From assembly GCA_031732875.1 (NCBI GenBank), contig JAVMKL010000114.1, forward strand, positions 1 to 30,475: a stretch of DNA of 30,475 nucleotides. Direction: 5' to 3'. Position 1 is the first letter of the stretch. Each line of letters begins with the position of its first letter. The notes below the pieces were generated by a model, which was given only the letters and a program-made list of their open reading frames with translations, did not search any database and had not been told where the DNA came from. Source of the DNA: JAVMKJ01 sp031732875. GTDB taxonomy: Bacteria > Pseudomonadota > Gammaproteobacteria > Competibacterales > Competibacteraceae. A program made the translations under genes and the position numbers. Shown one piece after another: positions 7,593 to 15,421 of the stretch.

Positions 7593-8330
7593 ATGTTCCG
7601 CCGCTGTTTTCCGACGATGGCCATCGTCGCCCTGCTGGTCGGTTGCGCGCCGACCAACGAACTTTTGCGCGACGATCCCGATCCCCTCGAGAGCTACAAC
7701 CGCGCCATGTTCGCTTTCAACGACGCGGTGGACAAGGCGATTTTCAAGCCGGTTGCCGAAACCTACCAGGCCGTGCTGCCGGATCCGGTCATCGCCAGCG
7801 TCACTAATTTTTTCAGTAACATCAATGATGTGGTGGTGCTGATCAACGATCTGTTGCAATTCAAGTTGCATCAGGCGGCGATGGACAGCAGCCGCGTCGT
7901 CTTCAACACGACCTTCGGCGTGCTGGGCCTGTTCGATGTCGCCAGCCGGATGGAATTGCCCAAGCACGACGAGGATTTCGGTCAGACACTGGGCTACTGG
8001 GGATTCAGCGAGGGCTACTACTTCGTGTTGCCCATCCTGGGGCCGAGCACGGTGCGCGACGCCTTTGGACTGGTCGGGAATTTCTACGCCAACCCCGTGA
8101 CGTGGGCGACGGATTCCGAGGCCGTCCAGTGGAGTCTGTGGGGGTTGGACCTGGTCAACCGGCGGGCCGGGCTGCTGCGGGCCGAGCGGGCCTTCGCCGA
8201 GGCCCAGATCGATCCCTACTCGTTCCAGCGCGGCGCTTATTTGCAAATGCGGCGCAATCTGGTTTACGACGGCAAACCGCCCAAACCGGACATCGAATTC
8301 GAGGCCGATCCGGACAATCCCCTGCAATGA
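7593..8330 (+). CDS. mlaA: MlaA (VacJ) family outer-membrane phospholipid-transport lipoprotein
   Basis: 245 aa. It belongs to the Mla pathway, which removes mislocalised phospholipids from the outer leaflet of the outer membrane. The signal peptide ends in the lipobox LVGC, with acylated Cys18 followed by Ala, compatible with outer-membrane sorting. Family hallmarks follow: ESYNRAMFAFNDAVDK near the mature N-terminus, then FFSNINDVVVLINDLLQ and DFGQTLGYWGF. The mlaBCDEF genes are not in this window. The ATGA overlap at 8327-8330 couples it to the next gene. Length and motifs are normal, and no frameshift is seen. Confidence 0.93.
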   Translation: MFRRCFPTMAIVALLVGCAPTNELLRDDPDPLESYNRAMFAFNDAVDKAIFKPVAETYQAVLPDPVIASVTNFFSNINDVVVLINDLLQFKLHQAAMDSSRVVFNTTFGVLGLFDVASRMELPKHDEDFGQTLGYWGFSEGYYFVLPILGPSTVRDAFGLVGNFYANPVTWATDSEAVQWSLWGLDLVNRRAGLLRAERAFAEAQIDPYSFQRGAYLQMRRNLVYDGKPPKPDIEFEADPDNPLQ

Positions 8331-8557
8331 CCGCATCGTGGATCACATTGACAGTGTTCGATGCCCTGCCGCCAGCCGAGATCACCCGCGGCCGGCTGCT
8401 GGCCGAAGGAATTCCCTGCGCGCTGGCGGACCGCTCGCTGCTGTCGATCGGCATCGTTGGCGACGGAATCGAACTCCAGGTCCCGGAATCGGAGCTGGAG
8501 CGGGCGCGACAGGTACTGGTGCAGGATTTCTCCGGGGAACTCGAACTGGATTCATGA
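8327..8557 (+). CDS. Small DUF2007-like protein
   Basis: 76 aa, easily missed because of its size. The pattern LTVFDALPPAEITRGRLLAEGIPCAL, followed by GIELQVPESELERARQVL (about residues 48-65), fits the DUF2007 family, small ferredoxin-like-fold proteins described as putative signal transducers with no established reaction. In this family the first half senses or binds through a two-strand, one-helix unit and the second half ends in a helix; this is family knowledge and is not visible here. It starts inside the mlaA stop (ATGA) and ends inside the next start (ATGA at 8554-8557), so it is tightly embedded in an envelope operon. No cysteine cluster or membrane segment is present. Confidence 0.75.
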   Translation: MTASWITLTVFDALPPAEITRGRLLAEGIPCALADRSLLSIGIVGDGIELQVPESELERARQVLVQDFSGELELDS

Positions 8558-9444
8558 GCCGACGGGCATTGATCACCAGCTTGCTGCGACCGGCCGCTCT
8601 CCTGCCGCTGCCCTTGGCGCACGCCATCGGAGCCTTGCTCGGCTGGCTGCTGTGGCGGATTCCCAGCGCTCCGCGGCGGATCGCCGAACGCAATCTGACC
8701 CTGTGCTTTCCCGAACTGGCACCAACCGAACGGGACCGGCTACTGCGCCGGAATCTGATAGAAACCGGCAAGGGATTTCTGGAACTGGGGCCGCTCTGGC
8801 TCTGGCGCGGCGAACGGGTGCTGGGCCTGATCCAGGGTCCGGTGGCCGGCGAAGCGGAATTGACCGCCTCCACGAACCGGAAACAAGGCGCGATTCTGAT
8901 TACCCCGCACCTGGGCGCCTGGGAGATGGCCGGACTCTATTATTCCAGCCGCCATCCACTGACCATCCTCTACCGTCCCAGCCGGGTGGGACTCGACGAA
9001 CTCAGCCGCAAGGGACGCGGTCGTCTCGGCGGCCGGGTGGTGGCGACCGACGCAAGCGGCTTGCGCGCCTTGTTGACCGCGCTGCGCAAGGGTGAGGTCC
9101 TGGGTATCCTGCCCGACCAGGATGCGGGCGGCATGGGGGATGGCGATAGCAAGTTCGCACCGTTCTTTGGGGTTGCCGCCAGCACCATGACCTTGGTGTC
9201 GCGACTGGCGCTGAAAACCGGCGCGCCGGTATTCCTGACCTGGGCCGAGCGCCTGCCGCGCGGCCGGGGCTATGCCCTGCACCTGCGGGACTTGCCCGAA
9301 GTCACCGCGGCCGCTTCCCTGGAGGACTCGGTGGCGGCCATGAACCGGGGCGTGGAAGCGGCGGTCCGCTCGCTGCCCGCGCAATATCTCTGGGCCTACA
9401 AACGGTTCAAGACGCGACCGCCGGGCGAGCCTAAACTTTACTGA
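8554..9444 (+). CDS. Lipid A biosynthesis acyltransferase (LpxL/HtrB family)
   Basis: 296 aa inner-membrane-associated enzyme that would transfer a secondary acyl chain to a lipid A precursor. The N-terminal 30 residues are hydrophobic (membrane anchor). The catalytic HX4E motif is HLGAWE, with H119 and E124. Further family blocks are TILYRPSRVG, the GVLGILPDQDAGG-like stretch, and FFGVAASTM. The C-terminus YLWAYKRFKTRP is also typical. Whether it adds laurate, myristate or palmitoleate cannot be read from the sequence, so no symbol is given. The start ATG overlaps the stop of the DUF2007-like gene; a longer frame beginning at 8338 lies inside that gene and is rejected. With mlaA it forms an outer-membrane homeostasis operon. 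Confidence 0.92.
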   Translation: MSRRALITSLLRPAALLPLPLAHAIGALLGWLLWRIPSAPRRIAERNLTLCFPELAPTERDRLLRRNLIETGKGFLELGPLWLWRGERVLGLIQGPVAGEAELTASTNRKQGAILITPHLGAWEMAGLYYSSRHPLTILYRPSRVGLDELSRKGRGRLGGRVVATDASGLRALLTALRKGEVLGILPDQDAGGMGDGDSKFAPFFGVAASTMTLVSRLALKTGAPVFLTWAERLPRGRGYALHLRDLPEVTAAASLEDSVAAMNRGVEAAVRSLPAQYLWAYKRFKTRPPGEPKLY

Positions 9445-9468
9445 ACCACATTTCGCAGGAGGAATGGC

Positions 9469-10356
9469 ATGACCGTCAAATCCGTATTGTCCTGCTCGTT
9501 CGTTCTCGCCGCCGGACTGACCGTCGCCGGTCCGACGCAGGCCGCCGACCCGCCCATCGTCATCAGCACCGGCAAGAGCGGCGGCGGCTACAACACCATC
9601 GGCGAACGGCTGAAAAGCGTGCTGGCCGAACAGGATCAACCGGCGCAGGTATTGGCCAGCGCCGGATCCATCGAGAATCTCAACCGGCTCGACGATCCCA
9701 AGAATCCGGTCGGCGTGGCCTTGGCCCAGGCCGATGCCCTCAAGCACTACCTCAAGGATCATCCCGCCTTTGCCGATCAGCTCATCAATCTCGGCGAAAT
9801 CGGCAAGGAGTGCGTGTTCATCATCACCGGCAAGGACAGCGATATTCGGGACGACGGCGACCTACAGCAAAACAAGGGTCGGCTGATCGCCGTGCAGTCG
9901 CCGAACAGCGGGGTAGCGGTGACCTGGGAGTACATGACCATGTTGGAACCGGCGTTCAAGAACACCGCTCCGGCCTTCGTCGATGGCGCCGAAGCGCTGC
10001 TGCAAATCAAGAGCGGCGGGAAAACGAGCAAGATTCAGGCGGCGATGGTGGTGCAGCGGCCGATGGCCAAATCGACCGAGATGCAGGTGGTCCTCGACAA
10101 TCCCGGGGATTTCCGGCTGGTACCAGTCAAGGACTGGGATTTGAACGATAAATTGCCGGATGGCAGCGCCGTGTACACCTTCGAAAACGTCACGGTGGCC
10201 GAGAAGAAGTGGGGCTTCGATACCACGGTGGACACCATTTGCACGCGCGGGCTGATGCTGGCCAACAAGACCAAGTTGACCGCTGACCAGCGCACCCGGC
10301 TCTCCAAGGTGATGCTGCTGGCCGCCAGCCGGGTGGTGGGCGATACCGGCAAGTAG
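9469..10356 (+). CDS. TAXI-family periplasmic solute-binding protein (orphan)
   Basis: 295 aa. A Sec signal peptide ends at GPTQAADPP, cleaved near residue 26. The mature part begins IVISTGKSGGGYNTIGERL, the typical opening of TAXI (TRAP-associated extracytoplasmic immunogenic) receptors, followed by alpha/beta segments of the type II binding-protein fold. TAXI receptors usually deliver organic acids to a fused TRAP membrane protein, but no such permease is in this window. It could serve a transporter encoded elsewhere or have a sensory role. The ribosome site is strong (AGGAGG at 9459-9464 before the ATG). It lies 24 bp after the acyltransferase gene, so it may be read from the same transcript. 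A ligand cannot be inferred. Confidence 0.8.
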   Translation: MTVKSVLSCSFVLAAGLTVAGPTQAADPPIVISTGKSGGGYNTIGERLKSVLAEQDQPAQVLASAGSIENLNRLDDPKNPVGVALAQADALKHYLKDHPAFADQLINLGEIGKECVFIITGKDSDIRDDGDLQQNKGRLIAVQSPNSGVAVTWEYMTMLEPAFKNTAPAFVDGAEALLQIKSGGKTSKIQAAMVVQRPMAKSTEMQVVLDNPGDFRLVPVKDWDLNDKLPDGSAVYTFENVTVAEKKWGFDTTVDTICTRGLMLANKTKLTADQRTRLSKVMLLAASRVVGDTGK

Positions 10357-10379
10357 GAACGACGGCGGAGACTGGTCGC

Positions 10380-10409
10380 TTGTCAAGTGGGGGTACGAAT
10401 TCAGATACT
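10380..10409 (+). promoter_or_regulatory. Candidate sigma70-type promoter of yqgE
   Basis: TTGTCA (10380-10385), an 18-base spacer, and GATACT (10404-10409). The -35 matches consensus at 5 of 6 and the -10 at 4 of 6. The expected transcription start would fall at about 10416, on the second in-frame ATG of yqgE. Confidence 0.4.
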
Positions 10410-10979
10410 ATGGCCATGACCGAGACCACCTATCTGACCAACCAGTTTCTGATCGCCATGCCCACGCTGGCGGATCCGAATTTCTTTCAGACGGTAACCT
10501 ACATCAGCGAGCACAACGCCAGCGGCGCGCTGGGTCTGGTCATCAACCGGCCGTTGAGGTTGTCGCTAGGACAACTGCTGGAACATCTGGAAATCTTGAC
10601 CGACCGACCCGACCTCGCCGAGATACCGATTTACCACGGTGGTCCGGTCCAGCCCGAGCAGGGCTTCGTCCTCCACAGTCAGGTCGGCCACTGGGGCGCC
10701 ACCCTGCGCGTCACCGACCGGATCGGCATCACCACTTCCCGCGACATCCTGCAAGCGGTGGCGCGCGGCGAGGGTCCGGAACACCTGCTGGTCACGCTAG
10801 GCTACGCCGGCTGGGGACCGGGCCAACTCGAGCGCGAACTGGCCGAGAACGCTTGGCTGTCGGGTCCCGCCGATTTTGACATCCTGTTCCATACCCCCAG
10901 CGACCAGCGCTGGCTGGCCGCCGCCGCCCTGCTGGGCATCGACCTGACCCTGCTGTCTTCCGATGCCGGCCACGCCTGA
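10410..10979 (+). CDS. yqgE: YqgE/AlgH family protein
   Basis: 189 aa from the first ATG. The family opening TYLTNQFLIAMPTLADPNF is followed by VTYISEHNASGALGLVINRP, and then by GGPVQPEQGFVLHS and LVTLGYAGWGPGQLE. These are all standard blocks of YqgE/AlgH. The biochemical role is unclear; the homologue in Pseudomonas was linked genetically to alginate regulation. In many gammaproteobacteria it precedes yqgF, as here. The start is uncertain: ATG codons at 10410 and 10416 are both possible, and neither has a Shine-Dalgarno. A TTG start at 10380 would lie inside the candidate promoter and is less likely. Its 3' end overlaps ruvX by 17 bases. Confidence 0.92.
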   Translation: MAMTETTYLTNQFLIAMPTLADPNFFQTVTYISEHNASGALGLVINRPLRLSLGQLLEHLEILTDRPDLAEIPIYHGGPVQPEQGFVLHSQVGHWGATLRVTDRIGITTSRDILQAVARGEGPEHLLVTLGYAGWGPGQLERELAENAWLSGPADFDILFHTPSDQRWLAAAALLGIDLTLLSSDAGHA

Positions 10980-11463
10980 TCGCGCGCCGGGCTTGGCGCC
11001 CGTGCCGTCCGTTCCCCGCTCGTGCCGGATCGCATTGGGCTTCGATTTCGGCCGAGCCCGTATCGGCATCGCCGCCGGTCAGGCGATCACCGGCTCGGCC
11101 CGGCCATTGCGCACTCTGCCGGTCCGCCGGCAGCACCCGGACTGGGACGCCATTGGCCGATTGATCCAGGAATGGCGCCCGAACCTGCTGGTGGTCGGGG
11201 TGCCGCGCCACGCCGACGGCAGCGCCAGCGACACCACGGAAGCGGCCTTGCACTTCGGTCGCCAGTTGCAGGAGCACTTTCACCTCCCGGTGGCAACCAT
11301 CGACGAGCGGCTGTCCTCCTGGGAAGCCGAACAGCGCCATCACGAAACCGCGCCCACCGGCCGCCGCGACGGCCCACTGGATGCCCAAGCCGCAGCGATC
11401 ATCCTGGAAAGCTGGTTCAACCACCAACGGAGCCTCGACCCATGGGCGATGCCGAACTCCTGA
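10963..11463 (+). CDS. ruvX: Putative pre-16S rRNA nuclease / Holliday junction resolvase-like (YqgF/RuvX)
   Basis: 166 aa RNase H-fold protein involved in 16S rRNA 5'-end maturation in E. coli; older annotation calls it a Holliday junction resolvase. The acidic active-site residues are all visible: D28 in GFDFGRARIG, E115 in TIDERLSSWEAE, and D140 in PLDAQAAAIILESW. The glycine loop VVGVPRHADGS is also conserved. The first 20 residues are extra relative to typical homologues, so a GTG at 11002 is an alternative start, although neither start has a good ribosome site. It overlaps yqgE at its 5' end and pyrR by 22 bases at its 3' end, implying one transcript. Confidence 0.93.
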   Translation: MPATPDRAPGLAPVPSVPRSCRIALGFDFGRARIGIAAGQAITGSARPLRTLPVRRQHPDWDAIGRLIQEWRPNLLVVGVPRHADGSASDTTEAALHFGRQLQEHFHLPVATIDERLSSWEAEQRHHETAPTGRRDGPLDAQAAAIILESWFNHQRSLDPWAMPNS

Positions 11464-11939
11464 TCGAAGCCATGGCCGGCCAACTGCGGGATCTGCTGGC
11501 GGAGCGCGGCGTTGCCGAACCGGTGCTGGTCGGCATTCATACCGGCGGCGTCTGGATCGCCGAGTATCTGCGCCAGCGGCTCGGCATCGCCGCCCCGCTC
11601 GGCCAACTGGACATTTCCTTCTACCGCGACGACTTCAGCCGGATCGGCGTCAATCCCCGCGTTCGGCCCTCGGAACTACCGTTCGACGTCGATGGCCGCC
11701 ATCTGGTGCTGGTCGACGATGTGCTCAACACCGGCCGCACCGTGCGCGCCGCGCTGAACGAACTGTTCGACTACGGCCGGCCGGCCTCGGTGCTGCTGGC
11801 GGTGCTGGTCGATCGCGGCGGTCGCGAACTGCCGATCGAAGCCAACGTGGTCGGCACCCGGCTGAAATTGCCAGAGGGCCAGGAAGTCCAGTTGACCGGC
11901 CCCGCGCCCCTGCGGTTGACCATTCAAACCCTGTCATGA
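11442..11939 (+). CDS. pyrR: PyrR: pyrimidine operon regulator / uracil phosphoribosyltransferase-like
   Basis: 165 aa phosphoribosyltransferase-fold protein. The PRPP-binding loop is VLVDDVLNTGRTVRAAL, beginning at about residue 89. LVGIHTGGVWIAEYL and the flexible-loop region LDISFYRDDFSRIGVNP fit PyrR and distinguish it from Upp. In Bacillus PyrR binds pyr mRNA, while in Pseudomonas it is known in front of pyrBC' and affects pyr gene expression. Either activity would place it as the local regulator of pyrB-pyrC'. I see no obvious attenuator between pyrR and pyrB, because pyrB starts inside the pyrR stop (ATGA). The start is supported by CGGAG at 11428-11432, about 9 bases upstream; the longer frame starting at 11022 is a shadow of ruvX. 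Confidence 0.92.
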   Translation: MGDAELLIEAMAGQLRDLLAERGVAEPVLVGIHTGGVWIAEYLRQRLGIAAPLGQLDISFYRDDFSRIGVNPRVRPSELPFDVDGRHLVLVDDVLNTGRTVRAALNELFDYGRPASVLLAVLVDRGGRELPIEANVVGTRLKLPEGQEVQLTGPAPLRLTIQTLS

Positions 11940-12916
11940 CCGCCACTCACATCCAACTGGACCGGCAAGGCCGCCTGCTGCACTTCCTCACCGTCGAAGG
12001 GCTGACCCGCCGCCACCTGACCGACATTCTCGACACCGCCGAATCGCTGCACGGCGTGGCCGAGCGCCGGGTCAAGAAGCTGCCCACCCTGCACGGCAAG
12101 ACCGTGGTCAACCTGTTTTTCGAGGCCAGCACCCGCACCCGCACCACCTTCGAACTAGCCGCCAAGAGGCTGTCCGCCGACGTGCTCACCCTCAACATCG
12201 CCACCTCCTCGGCGGTCAAGGGCGAAAGCCTGCTCGATACCCTGCGCAACATCGAAGCCATGCAATGCGACATGTTCGTGGTCCGCCACCAGCAGAGCGG
12301 AGCCGCGGAATTCATCGCCCGCCACGTCAAGCCGCACATCGCCGTGCTCAACGCCGGCGATGGTCGTCACGCCCACCCCACCCAAGCGATGCTGGACGCG
12401 TTCACCATCCGTCGCCACAAGCCGGATTTCCCCAACCTGCAGGTCGCCATCGTCGGCGACATCCTGCACTCGCGGGTGGCCCGCTCGCTGATCCACGCTC
12501 TCAACATCCTCGGCACCGGCGACATTCGGGTCGTCGCCCCCCGCACCCTGCTGCCGACCCAGGTGGAAAATCTGGGCGTACGGGTATTCCATCGCCCGCG
12601 TGAAGGCCTCCGGGATGTCGATGTGGTGGTAATGTTGCGCCTGCAGAAGGAGCGGATGGAAGGGGCACTGCTGCCCAGCGAGCAGGAATTCTTCCAGCGC
12701 TACGGCCTGACCGAGGAAAGGCTGGCGCTGGCCAAACCGGATGCCATCGTTATGCATCCCGGTCCGATCAACCGCGGGGTGGAAATCGACTCGCGGGTCG
12801 CCGACGGACCGCGCTCGGTGATCCTGGAACAGGTCACCAACGGCATCGCGGTACGGATGGCGATCATGTCCATCACCCTGGGTAACCACGCCCGCCCGGT
12901 CGGGGAGACCACCTGA
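11936..12916 (+). CDS. pyrB: Aspartate carbamoyltransferase catalytic chain
   Basis: 326 aa. Catalyses the committed step of pyrimidine synthesis, carbamoyl phosphate plus aspartate to carbamoyl-aspartate. The carbamoyl-phosphate loop reads FFEASTRTRTTFE, with the STRTR motif at 65-69. GESLLDTLRNIEAM, the VVRHQQSGAAEF block, HPTQAMLDAFTI and MHPGPINRGVEI are all conserved. The roughly 35-residue N-terminal extension before the core helix is like that of Pseudomonas-type (class A) enzymes, which assemble with a dihydroorotase-like subunit. That subunit gene follows immediately, with the pyrB stop and the pyrC' start sharing one base (TGATG). No pyrI regulatory gene is present, consistent with the same enzyme class. 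The long frame starting at 11381 is discarded in favour of the ATG at 11936. Confidence 0.96.
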   Translation: MTATHIQLDRQGRLLHFLTVEGLTRRHLTDILDTAESLHGVAERRVKKLPTLHGKTVVNLFFEASTRTRTTFELAAKRLSADVLTLNIATSSAVKGESLLDTLRNIEAMQCDMFVVRHQQSGAAEFIARHVKPHIAVLNAGDGRHAHPTQAMLDAFTIRRHKPDFPNLQVAIVGDILHSRVARSLIHALNILGTGDIRVVAPRTLLPTQVENLGVRVFHRPREGLRDVDVVVMLRLQKERMEGALLPSEQEFFQRYGLTEERLALAKPDAIVMHPGPINRGVEIDSRVADGPRSVILEQVTNGIAVRMAIMSITLGNHARPVGETT

Positions 12917-14187
12917 TGCGCATCCTGATCCAGGGCGGTCGGGTGATCGATCCGGCCCACCAGACCGACACCGTCGCCGACCTGTTCGTCGCCGATGGCC
13001 GGATCGCCGCCCTCGGCCAGCCGCCCGCCGACTTCACCGCCGACCGGGTGATCGACGCCCGCAATCGCATTGTCTGTCCCGGTCTGATCGACCTCTGCGC
13101 TCGCCCGCGCGAGCCGGGGCAGGAGCATAAGGCCACCATCGCCAGCGAAACCCGCGCGGCGGCGGCGGCCGGCATCACTACCCTGGTTTGCCCACCCGAC
13201 ACCGACCCGGTGATCGACGAACCGGCGGTGGTGGAACTGATCCGCCGCCGTGCCGAAGCGGCCGGGTACGCTCGGGTGTTGGCCTTGGGCGCGCTGACCC
13301 ACCGGTTGCGCGGCGAGCGGCTGGCGGAAATGGCCGCCCTCAAGGAAGCCGGTTGTGTCGGCGTCGGCGACGGCGGTCGCCCCATCGCCAACACCCGGGT
13401 GCTGCGGCGGGCGCTGGAGTACGCCGCCACCTTCGACCTGACCGTGTTCCTGACACCGTTCGATCCCGAACTGGGGCACGGGCTGGTTCACGAGGGTCAG
13501 GTCGCCACCCGGCTGGGGCTGCCCGGCATCCCGGCGGCGGCGGAAACCGGCACCCTCGCCCGCGATCTGGAACTGGTGCGCGACTTGGGGGTGCGGGTCC
13601 ACTTCGGCCGACTGTCCAGCGCTCGCGCCGTGGAGTTGGTAACGCGCGCCCGGGCGGAAGGACTGCCGGTAACCGCGGATGTCGCCGTTCACCATCTGCA
13701 CCTGACCGAAATCGACCTGGCCGGCTTCGACAGCCGCTGCCACGTTCGGCCGCCGTTGCGCGGACTGCGCGACAAAGACGCGCTGCGGATCGGCCTGACC
13801 AGCGGCGCGCTGGGCGCGCTCTGCTCCGATCACCAGCCGCACGAACCGGACGCCAAACAGGCACCCCTCGGCGATACCGAACCGGGTATCTCCGGTCTGG
13901 ATACCTTGCTGGCGCTGGGCCTGCGGCTGACGCGGGACGGGGTAATGCCGCTACCGGTGCTGCTCGAGCGCCTGACCTGGGGTCCGGCACGCATTCTGGG
14001 GCTGGAGGGCGGCCACTTCGGTACCGGCGCACCGGCCGATGTCTGCATCTTCGACCCGGAGGCCGTCTGGGTGCTGGAACCCGGCACCCTGCGCAGCCGA
14101 GGTCAGAACAGTCCGTTCGTCGGCTGGGAACTGCAGGGGCAGGTAACCCACACCCTGCTGGCCGGGCGCGCGGTGTATGAGGCATGA
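12916..14187 (+). CDS. pyrC': Dihydroorotase-like protein without metal ligands (PyrC', ATCase subunit)
   Basis: 423 aa member of the amidohydrolase/dihydroorotase family. The fold markers are present (VIDARNRIVCPGLIDL, AAAAAGITTLVCPPDTDP, CSDHQPHEPDAK), and length is typical. The zinc-binding DxHxHxREPG motif is replaced by DLCARPREPG, where C61 and R63 stand in place of the two histidines. The later His positions are also changed (LTPFDPEL instead of a His-Cys-Glu block, HFGRLSS instead of the HVST type). The protein should therefore be inactive as a dihydroorotase. In Pseudomonas the equivalent PyrC' is an inactive partner needed to assemble the ATCase dodecamer, and the position directly after pyrB supports the same role. 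A true dihydroorotase must be encoded elsewhere. Confidence 0.92.
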   Translation: MRILIQGGRVIDPAHQTDTVADLFVADGRIAALGQPPADFTADRVIDARNRIVCPGLIDLCARPREPGQEHKATIASETRAAAAAGITTLVCPPDTDPVIDEPAVVELIRRRAEAAGYARVLALGALTHRLRGERLAEMAALKEAGCVGVGDGGRPIANTRVLRRALEYAATFDLTVFLTPFDPELGHGLVHEGQVATRLGLPGIPAAAETGTLARDLELVRDLGVRVHFGRLSSARAVELVTRARAEGLPVTADVAVHHLHLTEIDLAGFDSRCHVRPPLRGLRDKDALRIGLTSGALGALCSDHQPHEPDAKQAPLGDTEPGISGLDTLLALGLRLTRDGVMPLPVLLERLTWGPARILGLEGGHFGTGAPADVCIFDPEAVWVLEPGTLRSRGQNSPFVGWELQGQVTHTLLAGRAVYEA

Positions 14188-14248
14188 GGCGTGTCTGCCA
14201 GTTACGCGCCGCGTCACCGCCATGAGTTGGGGCGGCGTGGCCGGCCGC

Positions 14249-15295
14249 TCACATCGGTTGCTTGAACGACGCCTTGTGCTGGGCATAAGTGACGGCTTCG
14301 TCGCGGGCGACCCACCCCTTCTTGACCAGTTCCAGCAAGTGCTGGTCGAGCGTCTGCATTCCGCTGGCCGCGCCGGTCTGAATGGACGAATACATCTGCG
14401 CCACCTTGTCCTCGCGGATCAGGTTGCGGATGGCGGGGATGCCGACCATGATCTCCCAAGCCGCGGTCCGGCCGCCGCCCTTCTTCTTGAGCAGCGCCTG
14501 CGCGATCACCGCTCGTAGCGATTCGGACAACATCGAGCGCACCATCGGCTTCTCGCCGGCCGGGAACACATCGATGATACGGTCGATGGTCTTGGGCGCG
14601 GAACTGGTATGCAGGGTACCGAACACCAGATGGCCGGTCTCGGCGGCGGTCAGCGCCAAGCGGATGGTTTCCTGATCGCGCATCTCGCCGACCAGGATGA
14701 TGTCGGGATCCTCGCGCAGGGCCGAACGCAAGGCTTCGTTGAAGCCGAGCGTGTCGCGGTGCACCTCGCGCTGGTTGATCAGGCAACGCTGGCTCTGGTG
14801 GACGAACTCGATCGGATCCTCGATGGTCAGGATATGACCGTACTCGTTCTTGTTGATGTGGTCGATCATCGCCGCCAAGGTAGTGGACTTGCCCGAACCG
14901 GTTGGACCGGTGACCAGAATCAGCCCGCGCGGGGCGGCGATCAGATCCCGGAACACCGGCGGACAGCCCAGATCCTCCAGGGACTTGATCAGAGTGGGAA
15001 TGGTGCGGAACACCCCCGCCGCGCCCCGGTCCTGGTTGAAGGCGTTGACGCGGAAACGGGCCAGCTTGGGAATTTCGAACGAGAAATCGCATTCCAGGAA
15101 CTCGTCGTAGTCCTTGCGTTGCTTGTCGTTCATGATGTCGTAGATCAGCCCGTGCACCGCTTTGTGTTCGAGCGGCGGGACGTTGATGCGGCGGACGTCG
15201 CCGTCCACCCGGATCATCGGCGGCAGGCCGGCTGACAGGTGCAGGTCCGAGGCGTTGTTCTGTACGGAAAAGGTTAGCAGCTCGTCGAGGTTCAT
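14249..15295 (-). CDS. pilT: Type IV pilus retraction ATPase PilT
   Basis: 348 aa hexameric ATPase that depolymerises type IV pili at the inner membrane, driving twitching motility. It begins MNLDELLTFSVQNNASDLHL, the standard PilT opening. Walker A is GPTGSGKST with catalytic Lys136; the Asp box (EDPIEFVH), Walker B (ILVGEMRD) and His box (TGHLVFGTLHT) are intact. The C-terminal AIRNLIRE retraction motif is present. These features separate it from PilB and GspE. The start has GGGAG about 9 bases upstream (plus 15307-15311). A longer frame beginning at 15829 would run into yggS and is rejected. It is divergent from yggS, as in Pseudomonas. The usual downstream pilU is absent: the gene ends 61 bp from the convergent pyrC'. 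Confidence 0.96.
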   Translation of the reverse strand: MNLDELLTFSVQNNASDLHLSAGLPPMIRVDGDVRRINVPPLEHKAVHGLIYDIMNDKQRKDYDEFLECDFSFEIPKLARFRVNAFNQDRGAAGVFRTIPTLIKSLEDLGCPPVFRDLIAAPRGLILVTGPTGSGKSTTLAAMIDHINKNEYGHILTIEDPIEFVHQSQRCLINQREVHRDTLGFNEALRSALREDPDIILVGEMRDQETIRLALTAAETGHLVFGTLHTSSAPKTIDRIIDVFPAGEKPMVRSMLSESLRAVIAQALLKKKGGGRTAAWEIMVGIPAIRNLIREDKVAQMYSSIQTGAASGMQTLDQHLLELVKKGWVARDEAVTYAQHKASFKQPM

Positions 15296-15365
15296 GGCGG
15301 TCGCTCCCGCGAAGGCATTGAGTGTCGGACCGCTGGAGGGCAGTCCCGGTAAGCCCGATTTGGAA

Positions 15366-15375
15366 TAGTATATAT
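15366..15375. promoter_or_regulatory. AT-rich core of the pilT/yggS divergent promoter region
   Basis: TAGTATATAT stands out in the 126-bp GC-rich divergent gap between pilT (minus) and yggS (plus). It offers -10-like hexamers in both directions (TAGTAT or TATATC on plus, TATACT on minus). No convincing -35 box is seen at the proper distance for either gene, so the assignment is tentative. Confidence 0.35.
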
Positions 15376-15421
15376 CGCAAAACCGTGATGATCGTGCGGT
15401 CACCCGCCAAGGGAATTCACC

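Noticed and set aside
8740..9762. 340-codon minus-strand frame opposite the acyltransferase and TAXI genes
   Set aside because: Antisense shadow crossing two well-supported genes; no ribosome site or motif.
12700..13842. 380-codon minus-strand frame opposite pyrB/pyrC'
   Set aside because: Fully antisense to two clear genes, with biased composition and no family features.
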